A DNA stretch of 64,000 bases, from the NCBI RefSeq assembly GCF_900129295.1, contig NZ_FQUU01000016.1:1-64000 (forward strand). The letters run 5' to 3'. The notes beneath the pieces were generated by a model, which had not been told where the DNA came from, made no database searches, and worked only from the letters and a program-made list of their open reading frames with translations. Shown in pieces: positions 25,492 to 34,036 of this stretch. The DNA is from Flavisolibacter ginsengisoli DSM 18119 (GTDB lineage Bacteria; Bacteroidota; Bacteroidia; Chitinophagales; Chitinophagaceae). The number at the start of each line of letters is the position of its first letter. The first letter of the stretch is position 1. Position numbers and translations under genes: made by a program.

Positions 25492-25862
25492 ATCATTATT
25501 TTTTGGAATACTGCAACTTTGATGTCTATTAAGCCAGTAAAAATACTAAGCAATGGATGAACTTCACTAGCAGTTATCCTAATGACAATAAATTAAACCT
25601 TCTTTATACTCATCAATTCAACATAGTTATCAACAATTTTGCTTCTCATTTACAAAAACCATATATTAGTACTAGTAATAAGGTATTGATTCGAAATCTT
25701 CTCCGATACAAATTCTTAATGCTTCGGGCCATCAAAAAAAGGTTATAGAACTCTTATAAAAGTCCGCAGTTTATACCCTGGTTAACCAAAGTCATGCAAA
25801 GCCGGATATAAGTATTTTATTGTTTAAATCCAGATTGTTTTTAAACGAATCAAGAATTGTAT
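25492..25862. other. Divergent intergenic region, no gene seen
   Basis: About 370 A/T-rich bases between argH (minus) and the methyltransferase gene (plus). A 63-codon plus-strand frame (25557-25748) has no protein character. No clear TAnnTTTG box or terminator was found for either neighbour. Confidence 0.5.
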
Positions 25863-26594
25863 ATGAAACTCAGGAACCCAAAGGGGAGGGATGATTTATC
25901 AATTCAAAGAAAGTATAAAGTTCTTGAAGTTGGTGGAGGACATAATCCGAGCACCAGGTCGAATGTTATTGTCGATAAATATATTTATAACAATTATCAC
26001 AGGAGCGGTGATCTGAAGATATATAACAACCAGGAATTTGTATGTGCTGATGGAGAGTGTTTACCGTTTGAAGATAAATCATTTGATTATGTTATTTGCT
26101 GCCAGGTATTAGAGCATGTAAATGATCCTATAAAATTTGTAAAGGAACAACAACGTGTTGCACAAGGAGGTTATATAGAAACCCCTTCTTTGATAGGAGA
26201 ATTTTTAATGCCTAAAGAATCTCATAAATGGGTGTCACTTGAAATTGATGAAAAGATAGTATTGTATGAAAAAGAGAAAGTTCAATTTAAGGCCATTCGC
26301 GATTATGGATATCTATTTTTAGATTTTTTACCAAGACAATCCATTGGGTATAAAGTAATGCAAAAAACACATTTTAATATACTTAGCATTAATTATGAAT
26401 GGAAAGATGAAGTCGAATTAATTGTTAACCCGGACAGTTCTTATTATTTTGATTTTTTTACTAAGCCATGGGATGAAGGAATATGTAATAAGCTCTTGAG
26501 ATACAAAAGTATCAATGAAGAGTTTTATTCTTCCTTAAATGCATTCCTGGCGCTTTGTAAAAATGTGTTTAGGAGTAAAATATTGAAAGTTTGA
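25863..26594 (+). CDS. Class I SAM-dependent methyltransferase
   Basis: This protein of about 243 residues has the methyltransferase_11 core: motif I VLEVGGGHNPST (near residue 22), the acidic loop VCADGECLPFEDKSFDYVIC, and the post-core CQVLEHVNDPIKFVKEQQRV. It then has a longer C-terminal part with HKWVSLEIDEKIVLYEKEKV. The target is unknown; such stand-alone enzymes in Bacteroidota often modify sugars or lipids of surface polymers. The TTG at 25857 is in frame, but the ATG at 25863 is the better start. It lies alone on plus between argE and argH, interrupting the arginine genes, and looks like an insertion. The A/T content looks higher than its neighbours by eye. Confidence 0.8.
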   Translation: MKLRNPKGRDDLSIQRKYKVLEVGGGHNPSTRSNVIVDKYIYNNYHRSGDLKIYNNQEFVCADGECLPFEDKSFDYVICCQVLEHVNDPIKFVKEQQRVAQGGYIETPSLIGEFLMPKESHKWVSLEIDEKIVLYEKEKVQFKAIRDYGYLFLDFLPRQSIGYKVMQKTHFNILSINYEWKDEVELIVNPDSSYYFDFFTKPWDEGICNKLLRYKSINEEFYSSLNAFLALCKNVFRSKILKV

Positions 26595-26608
26595 TTTTAT
26601 ATATCTAA

Positions 26609-27679
26609 CTACAATATTTCAGATAAAACCTGGATGTAAATATCAATTCCATTTTTAATTTCCTCAACATAGATATATTCATCTGCCATGTGGCTCCTGG
26701 CTGAATCCCCTGGGCCTATTTTAAGAGCTGGAAAAGACATCAAAGCTTTATCTGAAGTTGTTGGAGAACCATAGTACGTTAACCCTAAAGAAATTCCTGA
26801 ACGCACAAGGGGATGTTGAAGAGGTATAATTGAAGACCTTATGCGGAGGCTCCTTGGAGATACATCACTATTGATATTATCTTTAATAGTTTCAACTACT
26901 TCTTCCAGAGTATATTGTTCATTAACCCGAACATCGATGACAAATTTGCATTGTGCAGGAACCACATTGTGGGCTTTGTTATCTGTTTCAATAACAGTTA
27001 CACTCATTTTTACAGCGCCGAGGAGATCAGATACTTTTTCAAAATGATGATTGGAAATCCATTCAATATCCTTCACTGCCTTATAGATTGCATTTTCTCC
27101 TTCATTTCTCGCAGCATGGCCTGCCTTGCCCATGGCTGTACAATCTAAAACAACTAATCCCTTTTCTGCTATTGCCATTTGCATTAATGTAGGTTCTCCT
27201 ACAATGGCACAATCAATGGGTGGAAGAAATTTTAATGCATTTTCGATGCCTCCCGCACCAGATATTTCTTCTTCTGCTGTAGCTGCATAAGCCAGGTTGT
27301 ATTGAAGGGAATCATTTTCATAATAGTGCAGGAAAGTCATCATCAGTGCTACAAGGCAACCACCTGCATCATTACTGCCAAGTCCGTATAATTTTCCATC
27401 TTCTATTTTTCCATCAAAGGGATCGCGGGTGTAATTGCTATTTGGCCTTACAGTATCATGATGTGAATTAAGAAGAATGGTTGGTTTGGAACTATCAAAA
27501 AATTTGTTTAAGGCCAAAACATTATTTCCAACCCTGGTGACCTGAACACCCTTGCCTGACAAAAACTTAGTTATTTCGCTGGCTGTCTGCCATTCATCTT
27601 TACTGAAAGAAGGTAATGTAATTAAATGACGAAGAAGAGCTATAGCTTCCTGTTTTAGTATTTCAGTTTCGTTATTCAT
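26609..27679 (-). CDS. argE: M20-family deacylase, acyl-ornithine/citrulline deacylase
   Basis: This 356-residue zinc-dependent M20 peptidase-family amidohydrolase removes the acyl group from an acylated arginine intermediate. Zinc ligands and catalytic residues are seen: LLNSHHDTVRP, LYGLGSNDAGG, ATAEEEISGAGG, CAIVGEPT and SARSHMADEYIYVEE. The inner dimerisation domain lies at about 170-270. It overlaps argB by 8 bases, last gene of the main operon. Because the pathway here uses acyl-ornithine carbamoylation, the true substrate is probably N-succinyl- or N-acetyl-citrulline rather than acetylornithine; this is inference from the neighbouring carbamoyltransferase. DapE is the alternative but the operon argues against it. 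Confidence 0.85.
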   Translation of the reverse strand: MNNETEILKQEAIALLRHLITLPSFSKDEWQTASEITKFLSGKGVQVTRVGNNVLALNKFFDSSKPTILLNSHHDTVRPNSNYTRDPFDGKIEDGKLYGLGSNDAGGCLVALMMTFLHYYENDSLQYNLAYAATAEEEISGAGGIENALKFLPPIDCAIVGEPTLMQMAIAEKGLVVLDCTAMGKAGHAARNEGENAIYKAVKDIEWISNHHFEKVSDLLGAVKMSVTVIETDNKAHNVVPAQCKFVIDVRVNEQYTLEEVVETIKDNINSDVSPRSLRIRSSIIPLQHPLVRSGISLGLTYYGSPTTSDKALMSFPALKIGPGDSARSHMADEYIYVEEIKNGIDIYIQVLSEIL

Positions 27680-28457
27680 TAATTATAGTTGTACCCTGGT
27701 TCCCGGCAATTAACTGTTCAAGTTGATCGGCCTGCCCAATAATTACTTTTGTAACTCCACTATCCAATGCTACGAAAGCATTGTCAAGTTTTGGAAGCAT
27801 GCCTGCAAAGACCAGGTTTTTGTCTTTAAGTTCACTATAATAGCCAGGTGTTAAGAACCTGATAACTGTTTCATTATCGTTGGCATCCAATAAGACACCG
27901 GCTTTTTCGAATGAATAGATCAGTGATACATCATAATGAGCAGCTAGTCCTTTGGCTATTTCCTGGGCTATAGTATCTGCATTTGTATTCAATAGCTGGC
28001 CATTTTTGTCATGTGTTATAGGCGCCATAACAATGCTTATATCCTGGCTAAGTAAATTTTTAAATAAGGGTACATTTATAATGTCTATATCGCCAACAAA
28101 GCCATAATCCACGTTCGGATGATTTCTTTTATGCGCCTGGATGGCATTCCCATCGGCTCCGCATAATCCAATGGAATTGCATCCATGTGATTGTAATCGG
28201 GCCACTATATTTTTATTAATATAACCTGCATAGACCATAGTGACCACCTTAAGTGTATCAGCATCCGTTATTCTACGACCATCCACAAGTTGTTGAGGAA
28301 TTTCAAGTTGGGAGGCCAATTTTGTTGCCAGTTTCCCCCCTCCATGCACGAGTATTTTTTTGCCTGGTGTGGATGCAAACGATTTTAAAAAGGAGGATAA
28401 AGAAGCCTCATTATCAATGATATTACCACCTATCTTTATTACAGATAAAGTTTCCAA
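27672..28457 (-). CDS. argB: Acetylglutamate (acylglutamate) kinase
   Basis: This 261-residue amino-acid-kinase-family enzyme phosphorylates N-acylglutamate with ATP, second step of the pathway. Seen are IKIGGNIIDN (Lys8 and glycine loop), VHGGGKLATKLA, RITDADTLKVVTMVYAG with the conserved Arg, GLCGADGNAI, and LNTNADTIAQEIA. Length fits ArgB of the arginine-insensitive short type, without the N-terminal helix used for hexamer formation and feedback inhibition, which suggests control is at transcription. It lies 5 nt after the carbamoyltransferase and overlaps argE. Whether it prefers acetyl or succinyl substrate is not visible. Confidence 0.93.
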   Translation of the reverse strand: METLSVIKIGGNIIDNEASLSSFLKSFASTPGKKILVHGGGKLATKLASQLEIPQQLVDGRRITDADTLKVVTMVYAGYINKNIVARLQSHGCNSIGLCGADGNAIQAHKRNHPNVDYGFVGDIDIINVPLFKNLLSQDISIVMAPITHDKNGQLLNTNADTIAQEIAKGLAAHYDVSLIYSFEKAGVLLDANDNETVIRFLTPGYYSELKDKNLVFAGMLPKLDNAFVALDSGVTKVIIGQADQLEQLIAGNQGTTIINE

Positions 28458-28462
28458 TAGTA

Positions 28463-29416
28463 TTAATTTGATCTAAGTATCTCATTTAAAACAGCCTGGG
28501 CTGCCCAAACCCTGTTTGATGCTTCCCTGGTTATGATACTGTTGGGACCATCAAGAATTTCATCACTTAATTCAACATTTCTTCTTACCGGCAAACAATG
28601 CATTACTTTGGCATTGTTCGTTAGCTTAAGTTTATCATTCGTAAGCATCCAGGATGGATCTGTGGACAGAACCTGTCCATAATCCTGGTAAGCACTCCAG
28701 TTCTTTACATAGATGTAATCCGCCTCTTTTAAAGCTTCATTTTGGTCATGAACTATATTGGCCCCATTGGTGAATTGCTCAGCTAATTCATATCCATTAG
28801 GATGTGTGATCACAAATTCAGCTTCTCCCCAGGCATTGATCCATTGAGCAAAACTATTGGCAACACACTGAGGTAAGGGCTTAACATGGGGTGCCCAGGT
28901 CAGCACGATCTTAGGTCTTCTTGTTTCCCTGAACGTTTCTTTAATGGTAATAACATCTGTGAGGCTTTGCAAGGGGTGGAGTGTAGCGCTCTCAAGGCTC
29001 ACTATGGGTATGCCAGCATATTTAATGAATTGCTGGATGTATTGTTCACTGTAGTCTTCTTCACGGCTTTTGAGGGTAGGGAAGGTGCGTATAGCCAGGA
29101 TATCAAAATAATTACCCATGATGGGTGCAGCATCTTTTACATGTTCAACAGTGCTGCCATTCATGATGGCGCCCTCCTCAAATTCAAGTGACCAACCTTC
29201 TGAACCCACATTGAAGACGATTGCTTCCATACCCAGGTTTTGTGCAGCAATCTGTGTGCTCAAACGGGTGCGCATACTGGGATTTAGGAAAAGACATCCT
29301 ATCCTTTTATTAACTCCTATGGTTTTATCTTTAAACGGGTCAGCCTTATAAAGCAATGCTTTTTCAACAATGGCATTTATATCTTTTACATCATGTGCGG
29401 AAATGAACTGTTTCAA
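28463..29416 (-). CDS. argF': N-succinylornithine (acylornithine) carbamoyltransferase
   Basis: This 317-residue transcarbamylase transfers carbamoyl from carbamoyl phosphate to an acylated ornithine. It shows the carbamoyl-phosphate loop SMRTRLST (residues 47-54), HPLQSLTD, TWAPHVKPLPQ and the family motif MHCLPVRRN. The substrate-choosing position, Glu92 in the Xanthomonas N-acetylornithine enzyme and Pro90 in the Bacteroides fragilis N-succinylornithine enzyme, is Val90 here (MNGSTVEH). Published swaps of that Glu to small residues including Val turn the acetyl enzyme into a succinyl one, so N-succinylornithine is the predicted substrate. Ordinary ornithine carbamoyltransferase is excluded by the motif set. 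argD follows upstream after 54 nt. Confidence 0.92.
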   Translation of the reverse strand: MKQFISAHDVKDINAIVEKALLYKADPFKDKTIGVNKRIGCLFLNPSMRTRLSTQIAAQNLGMEAIVFNVGSEGWSLEFEEGAIMNGSTVEHVKDAAPIMGNYFDILAIRTFPTLKSREEDYSEQYIQQFIKYAGIPIVSLESATLHPLQSLTDVITIKETFRETRRPKIVLTWAPHVKPLPQCVANSFAQWINAWGEAEFVITHPNGYELAEQFTNGANIVHDQNEALKEADYIYVKNWSAYQDYGQVLSTDPSWMLTNDKLKLTNNAKVMHCLPVRRNVELSDEILDGPNSIITREASNRVWAAQAVLNEILRSN

Positions 29417-29470
29417 TTTAAATAGGGTTATATGTGTTGTTCTATGTCTTCTTTAATTAAATTTTTTTAT

Positions 29471-30646
29471 TCAGGCTGACACTTCATCCACCGGAATATT
29501 TTGTTCACTCCGCAATTCATTAATTGCTTCCTGGAGTGCGTCAAGGAATTCATCCATTTGTTTGCGTGTTATAGTTAATGCCGGTAATAAGCGGATGACA
29601 TTTGGTTTAGCCTCCCCCGTAAAAACATTGTGATGTAATAACAGGTTTTTGCGAAGATCTTTTAAACCTAATGGAACATCAAACCCTATCATTAATCCTA
29701 AACCCCGAACATTTTCAATACCGTCAATTTTCCTTAATTTATTAATAAGGTACTGGCCACGCTGTTTTGATTTCTCTACCAGGTCCTCTTCTTCCATTAC
29801 CTCCAGTACAGCAAGGCCTGCAGCGCAAGCCAGGTGATTTCCTCCGAAGGTGGTACCTAACATTCCATATTTTGGTTTGATATGCGAAGCAATTAAAATG
29901 CCGCCAATGGGAAAGCCATTTCCCATTCCTTTTGCCATAGTATAAATATCTGCGTTGATCCCAGCATGATCAAAAGCGAAAAACTTTCCGCTTCTGCCAT
30001 AACCACATTGCACTTCATCAGCAATGAGTATAACTCCGTTTTCATCGCATAACTTCCGAAGCAATTGCAAAAACCCTGGGGAAGCTAACGTAATTCCACC
30101 TACACCTTGTACTGCTTCAATAATCACTGCTGCTACTTCAGTGCCGTTAGTTTGAAAATATTCTTTTAACGCCGCTTCATCATTGAATGGCAGGAATACT
30201 ACATTTTCAGTTTCATTGACAGGAGCAATGATCGATGGATTATCGGTTGCAGCTACAGCTAAAGACGTTCTGCCATGGAAAGCTTTTTTAAAGGCAATTA
30301 TCTTTTTACGACCTGTATGAAAAGAAGCCAGCTTCAATGCATTTTCATTGGCCTCAGCACCGCTGTTAACAAGAAAAAGTTGGTAGTCTTCTTTTCCGCT
30401 AAGTTTTGATAGTTTCTTTGCGAGTTCTTTTTGAATAGGAATTTGAACAGAATTTGAATAGAAGGCGATCTTATTTAGCTGTTCTTCAATTCTCTTTACC
30501 CAATGCTGATTGGAATGTCCAATACTAATTACAGCATGGCCCCCATACATATCCAGGTATTGTACTCCGTTTTCATCCCATACATAAGAATCTTTTGCTC
30601 TTTCTATGGTGATATCATTGATAGGGTAAACATCGAAAAGTTTCAT
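29471..30646 (-). CDS. argD: Acyl-ornithine aminotransferase
   Basis: This 391-residue class III PLP aminotransferase forms acyl-ornithine from the acylglutamate semialdehyde with glutamate as donor. Seen are LFLVNSGAEANENALKLA, FKKAFHGRTSLAVAATD, the aspartate in ILIADEVQCGYGRSGKFFAF, and the PLP lysine Lys239 in YTMAKGMGNGFPIGG. It overlaps proC by four bases (ATGA), so both are coupled. By the substrate logic of the operon it should accept the succinylated intermediate; that is inference. The length is typical. Confidence 0.93.
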   Translation of the reverse strand: MKLFDVYPINDITIERAKDSYVWDENGVQYLDMYGGHAVISIGHSNQHWVKRIEEQLNKIAFYSNSVQIPIQKELAKKLSKLSGKEDYQLFLVNSGAEANENALKLASFHTGRKKIIAFKKAFHGRTSLAVAATDNPSIIAPVNETENVVFLPFNDEAALKEYFQTNGTEVAAVIIEAVQGVGGITLASPGFLQLLRKLCDENGVILIADEVQCGYGRSGKFFAFDHAGINADIYTMAKGMGNGFPIGGILIASHIKPKYGMLGTTFGGNHLACAAGLAVLEVMEEEDLVEKSKQRGQYLINKLRKIDGIENVRGLGLMIGFDVPLGLKDLRKNLLLHHNVFTGEAKPNVIRLLPALTITRKQMDEFLDALQEAINELRSEQNIPVDEVSA

Positions 30647-31446
30647 GATTGTTTGTATAAATTATTAGCAATATTGGATGAGAGTTTGATTCCCTTAATA
30701 AGCGCTGAACTTAATCCCTGGTGTTCCATTTCATTTAACCCTGCAATTGTGCAACCCTTTGGAGAGGTCACTTTATCAATTTCCTGCTCAGGGTGAGTTT
30801 TGTTGGCTATGAGCAGCTTTGCTGCGCCAAATGCTGTTTGTGCAGCTATTGTAAGTGCATCATGTGCATGAAACCCTATTTCTACGCCACCCTGAGAAGC
30901 CGCCCTGATGGTGCGTAGGAAAAATGCTATACCACATGCACATAAAGCCGTGGCAGCACTCATAAGGTCCTCATTAATTACTATACACTGTCCCATTGTA
31001 TTAAACAGATCCTGCACCAGAGATATATCTTTCTCTGTAGCATTCACAGCTGAAAGGCAGGTCATACTTTCTCTTACCTTCATAGCTGTGTTAGGCATAG
31101 CCCTGACAATTCGTATATTTTCTCCTAATTTTTCACGGAACACCTGAGTATGTGCCCCTGTAACAACTGAAACAACCAATTGAGTTTTTAGATTAATGGC
31201 AGGCCTGATCTGAGCCAGGGCTTCATCTAATTGTTGTGGCAGCACACAGATGAAGATGGCATCAGCGTCCTGAATAGCTTTGGCATTATCAGTTTCTGCC
31301 TTAAAGCCTTTACCGGCTATACTTTCCAGGGCAGCAAGATTGCGACGGGTGATAGTAATATCAGCGGGCTCACATGCCAAGGAATTGATCAATCCTTCAG
31401 TCAGAGCCATTCCAATATTTCCTCCTCCAATGATAGATGCTTTCAT
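30643..31446 (-). CDS. proC: Pyrroline-5-carboxylate reductase
   Basis: This 267-residue enzyme reduces pyrroline-5-carboxylate to proline with NAD(P)H. The N-terminal Rossmann motif is ASIIGGGNIGMALTEGLI. Then follow FICVLPQQLDEAL, VRAMPNTAMKVRESMTCL, and the C-terminal dimer domain with VTSPKGCTIAGLNEME (the ProC signature). Its place inside the arginine operon, between argC and argD, is a known habit in Bacteroidota. Pathway link: glutamate semialdehyde from ornithine catabolism or the proline branch. It has 9 nt to argC and overlaps argD. Confidence 0.93.
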   Translation of the reverse strand: MKASIIGGGNIGMALTEGLINSLACEPADITITRRNLAALESIAGKGFKAETDNAKAIQDADAIFICVLPQQLDEALAQIRPAINLKTQLVVSVVTGAHTQVFREKLGENIRIVRAMPNTAMKVRESMTCLSAVNATEKDISLVQDLFNTMGQCIVINEDLMSAATALCACGIAFFLRTIRAASQGGVEIGFHAHDALTIAAQTAFGAAKLLIANKTHPEQEIDKVTSPKGCTIAGLNEMEHQGLSSALIKGIKLSSNIANNLYKQS

Positions 31447-31455
31447 ATTATAACA

Positions 31456-32433
31456 TTAAAATGCTGTTGCCTTTAGGGCTAACCCTTCTTTTTCATTCAT
31501 GCCAAACATTAAGTTGAAGTTCTGAACAGCCTGGCCTGATGCCCCTTTTAATAAATTATCAATTGCCGAATGGACTACCAGTTTGGTCCCCACTTTTTCT
31601 AATTGTATAATACACTTATTTGTATTAACCACTTGTTTTAAAGTAATCTCCTGCCTGCTTACTATGGTAAAAGATTGATCTTTATAAAAATCCTGGTAAA
31701 GGTCAAATAACTGTTGATGATCCCACTGGCAATTGATCATGGAGCTTATAAAAATACCCCTTGTAAAATCACCCCGCCAGGGAACAAAATTAATTTCAGG
31801 GGCTTGGGCACCTAATTGATCCAGGGATTGATTGATCTCTTTTAAATGCTGATGTGTTAATGTTTTATAAGCCTGGATGTTATTAGCTCTCCAGCTAAAA
31901 TGAGAGGTAGAAGAAAGGCCCTGTCCTGCACCTGTGGAACCGGTAATGCCAGTACTATGCACTTCATTTAGTATACCTGCTGCTGCCAGGGGTAGCAATC
32001 CTAACTGTATAGCTGTTGCAAAGCAGCCTGGATTAGCGATGTTTTGGGCAGTGGTGATCTTATCTTTATTTAACTCCGGAAGGCCGTATATGAATTTCCT
32101 AGACTGGAAATTAGAATTGGAATCTAATCGAAAGTCCTGTGAAAGGTCTATAATTTTTATATGGGCAGGTACCTCATTGGCCTCAAGAAATTTCTTTGCT
32201 TCACCATGACCCACGCATAAAAAAAGAGCATCCACATCATTTGATAATTGACCTGAAAAAATAAGGTCAATATCGCCAACAAGGTCATGATGAACAGAGG
32301 TTACGGGCTTGCCTGCATTACTGCGGCTATGAATATAAGAAAGCGTAACTCCGGGATGGTTTATCAGGAGTCGTATAAGTTCACCTCCTGTGTAGCCAGC
32401 ACCTCCAATAATGCCGATCTTTATATTTTTCAT
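31456..32433 (-). CDS. argC: N-acyl-gamma-glutamyl-phosphate reductase
   Basis: This reductase of about 325 residues converts acylglutamyl phosphate to the semialdehyde with NADPH. Motifs: the Rossmann start IGIIGGAGYTGGELIRLL, FLCVGHGEAKKF, IIDLSQDFRL, YGLPELNK, and the catalytic Cys in NPGCFATAIQLGLLPL; then STGITGSTGAGQGLSSTSHFSWR. The short form (about 325 residues) is standard here. I prefer the ATG at 32433 (MKNIKIG), just after the cupin stop, over one 12 bases upstream that would overlap it. Third enzyme of the pathway. Confidence 0.93.
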   Translation of the reverse strand: MKNIKIGIIGGAGYTGGELIRLLINHPGVTLSYIHSRSNAGKPVTSVHHDLVGDIDLIFSGQLSNDVDALFLCVGHGEAKKFLEANEVPAHIKIIDLSQDFRLDSNSNFQSRKFIYGLPELNKDKITTAQNIANPGCFATAIQLGLLPLAAAGILNEVHSTGITGSTGAGQGLSSTSHFSWRANNIQAYKTLTHQHLKEINQSLDQLGAQAPEINFVPWRGDFTRGIFISSMINCQWDHQQLFDLYQDFYKDQSFTIVSRQEITLKQVVNTNKCIIQLEKVGTKLVVHSAIDNLLKGASGQAVQNFNLMFGMNEKEGLALKATAF

Positions 32434-32435
32434 GT

Positions 32436-32783
32436 TCAAATGCAATTTATCCTATCCATTATAGTTGAGGGATTGGAACAAAGTAAAAACTCAACATCCC
32501 CTGATCCATTATTTTTAATGCAATGTTTTTTCCCTGCTTCAATATGAATTCCTTCTCCCGGATTGAGTTCTATTGTTTCGCCTTCAACAAGAAGATTTGC
32601 TGTGCCCTTAAGGATATAAAAGAATTGTTGTGCCTCCTTGTGATAGTGAAGTTGTTCCAAAGTGCCTGGTGGCATTCTCTCCTGTTTAATGGAAAGGTTC
32701 TTATTATCAACCAAATTCCATCCATCACATTCAGCGCCCCATTTATAATGTTTTAAGGGATAATATTTTGAAATGGCATGCAT
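32436..32783 (-). CDS. Small cupin-domain protein inside the arg operon
   Basis: This 115-residue single-domain cupin_2 protein has two cupin motifs: PPGTLEQLHYHKEAQQFFYILKG (motif 1, His metal ligands and Glu) and NPGEGIHIEAGKKHCIKNNG (motif 2, last His ligand). The N-terminal part KHYKWGAECDGWNLVDNKNL is hydrophilic, without a signal peptide. Such small cupins are often sugar- or amino-acid-derivative isomerases or metal sensors; the exact role is unknown. It overlaps argG by one base (TAATG) and touches argC, so it is surely translated with the operon. A regulatory or side-reaction role in arginine synthesis is possible inference only. Confidence 0.85.
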   Translation of the reverse strand: MHAISKYYPLKHYKWGAECDGWNLVDNKNLSIKQERMPPGTLEQLHYHKEAQQFFYILKGTANLLVEGETIELNPGEGIHIEAGKKHCIKNNGSGDVEFLLCSNPSTIMDRINCI

Positions 32784-34021
32784 TATTTATTTGATTCCTG
32801 TACCTGGTGGTAGATTGAGGTTTGATTGCCAAATATCTTACTGAATCCTCTTACATCCTCACCTGTAAATCCTGTGTTCATTTCGCCATACTTTCCGAAC
32901 TTACTGCTCATGAGATCATACGCTGAATTAATGCCTATAACCTGGAATCTATATGGTAGAAGCTGAACAAAAACCTCACCTGTTACATTTTCCTGCGAGT
33001 TTTGGAAAAAAGCTTCAATATCCCTCATCACAGGATCAAGGATCTGGCCCTCGTGTAGCCAATTGCCGTAAAATAAGGCCAACTGATCTTTCCAGTTTAG
33101 TTGCCATTTGGTCAACACGTGCTTCTCAAGAGCATGATGTGATTTTAAAATGATCATTGGAGCAGCAGCTTCAAAACCTACACGTCCTTTTATACCTATA
33201 ATAGTATCTCCGACATGTATATCTCTTCCAATACCGTAAGCGCCTGCAATAGCTTGGAGTTGTTGAATTGCCTCGGCAGGGTGAGCAAAAGACTGGTCGT
33301 TAATAGCAATCAGTTCCCCCTTATTAAAATGCAATTTTATCTCTTCATCGCCGGTTTTTGAAACATGGGTTGGCCAGGCTTCTTCAGGCAACATTCCTTT
33401 AGAAGATAAAGTCTCTTTTCCTCCTACACTGGTGCCCCATAACCCTTTGTTTATGGAATACACAGCCTTAGCAAAATTCATTTCTACTCCCTTGAATTTC
33501 AAATAATCTATCTCTTCTTCCCGGCTTAATTTAAGGTCCCGTATTGGTGTTATTATCTCAACCCCGGGGATCATAATATGAAAGATCATATCAAAGCGTA
33601 CCTGGTCGTTTCCAGCTCCTGTACTTCCATGGGCAACAGCTTTAGCGCCCATTGCTTTTGCATGTTCAGCTATATGCAGCGCCTGTACCAACCTTTCAGC
33701 ACTTACACTTAAAGGATATGTATTATTCTTAAGAACATTTCCAAATACGAGGTATTTAATGATCCTGTCATAATAGCTTTTCACAGCATCAATAGTCGTA
33801 TGAGATTTTACACCTAGTTTATAGGCATGTGCTTCTATATCTTTTAATTCTTCTTCAGTGAAGCCACCAGTATTAACTATAATACTATGAACTTCATAAC
33901 CTTGCTCATCGGTTAAATATTTTACACAAAAAGAAGTATCTAAACCTCCGCTAAATCCTAGAATTATTTTTTCGCCTTTCCTTTCCTGGGAACCTTTTAA
34001 AGAATCAATTTTTGAAACCAT
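32783..34021 (-). CDS. argG: Argininosuccinate synthase
   Basis: This 412-residue enzyme condenses citrulline and aspartate with ATP to argininosuccinate. The PP-loop ILGFSGGLDTSFCVKYL (about residues 20-36), VAHGSTGAGNDQVRFD and the SSKGMLPEEAW region are visible, as is IGRDIHVGDTIIGIKGRVGFEAA. The C-terminal helix is present. The start is ATG at 34021, 15 nt after the GNAT gene. No anomaly; second gene of the operon. Confidence 0.95.
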   Translation of the reverse strand: MVSKIDSLKGSQERKGEKIILGFSGGLDTSFCVKYLTDEQGYEVHSIIVNTGGFTEEELKDIEAHAYKLGVKSHTTIDAVKSYYDRIIKYLVFGNVLKNNTYPLSVSAERLVQALHIAEHAKAMGAKAVAHGSTGAGNDQVRFDMIFHIMIPGVEIITPIRDLKLSREEEIDYLKFKGVEMNFAKAVYSINKGLWGTSVGGKETLSSKGMLPEEAWPTHVSKTGDEEIKLHFNKGELIAINDQSFAHPAEAIQQLQAIAGAYGIGRDIHVGDTIIGIKGRVGFEAAAPMIILKSHHALEKHVLTKWQLNWKDQLALFYGNWLHEGQILDPVMRDIEAFFQNSQENVTGEVFVQLLPYRFQVIGINSAYDLMSSKFGKYGEMNTGFTGEDVRGFSKIFGNQTSIYHQVQESNK

Positions 34022-34036
34022 TGCTATTGAAAGAAT

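Noticed and set aside
25557-25748. 63-codon plus frame before the methyltransferase
   Set aside because: Composition is that of A/T-rich non-coding DNA; no start signal or family.
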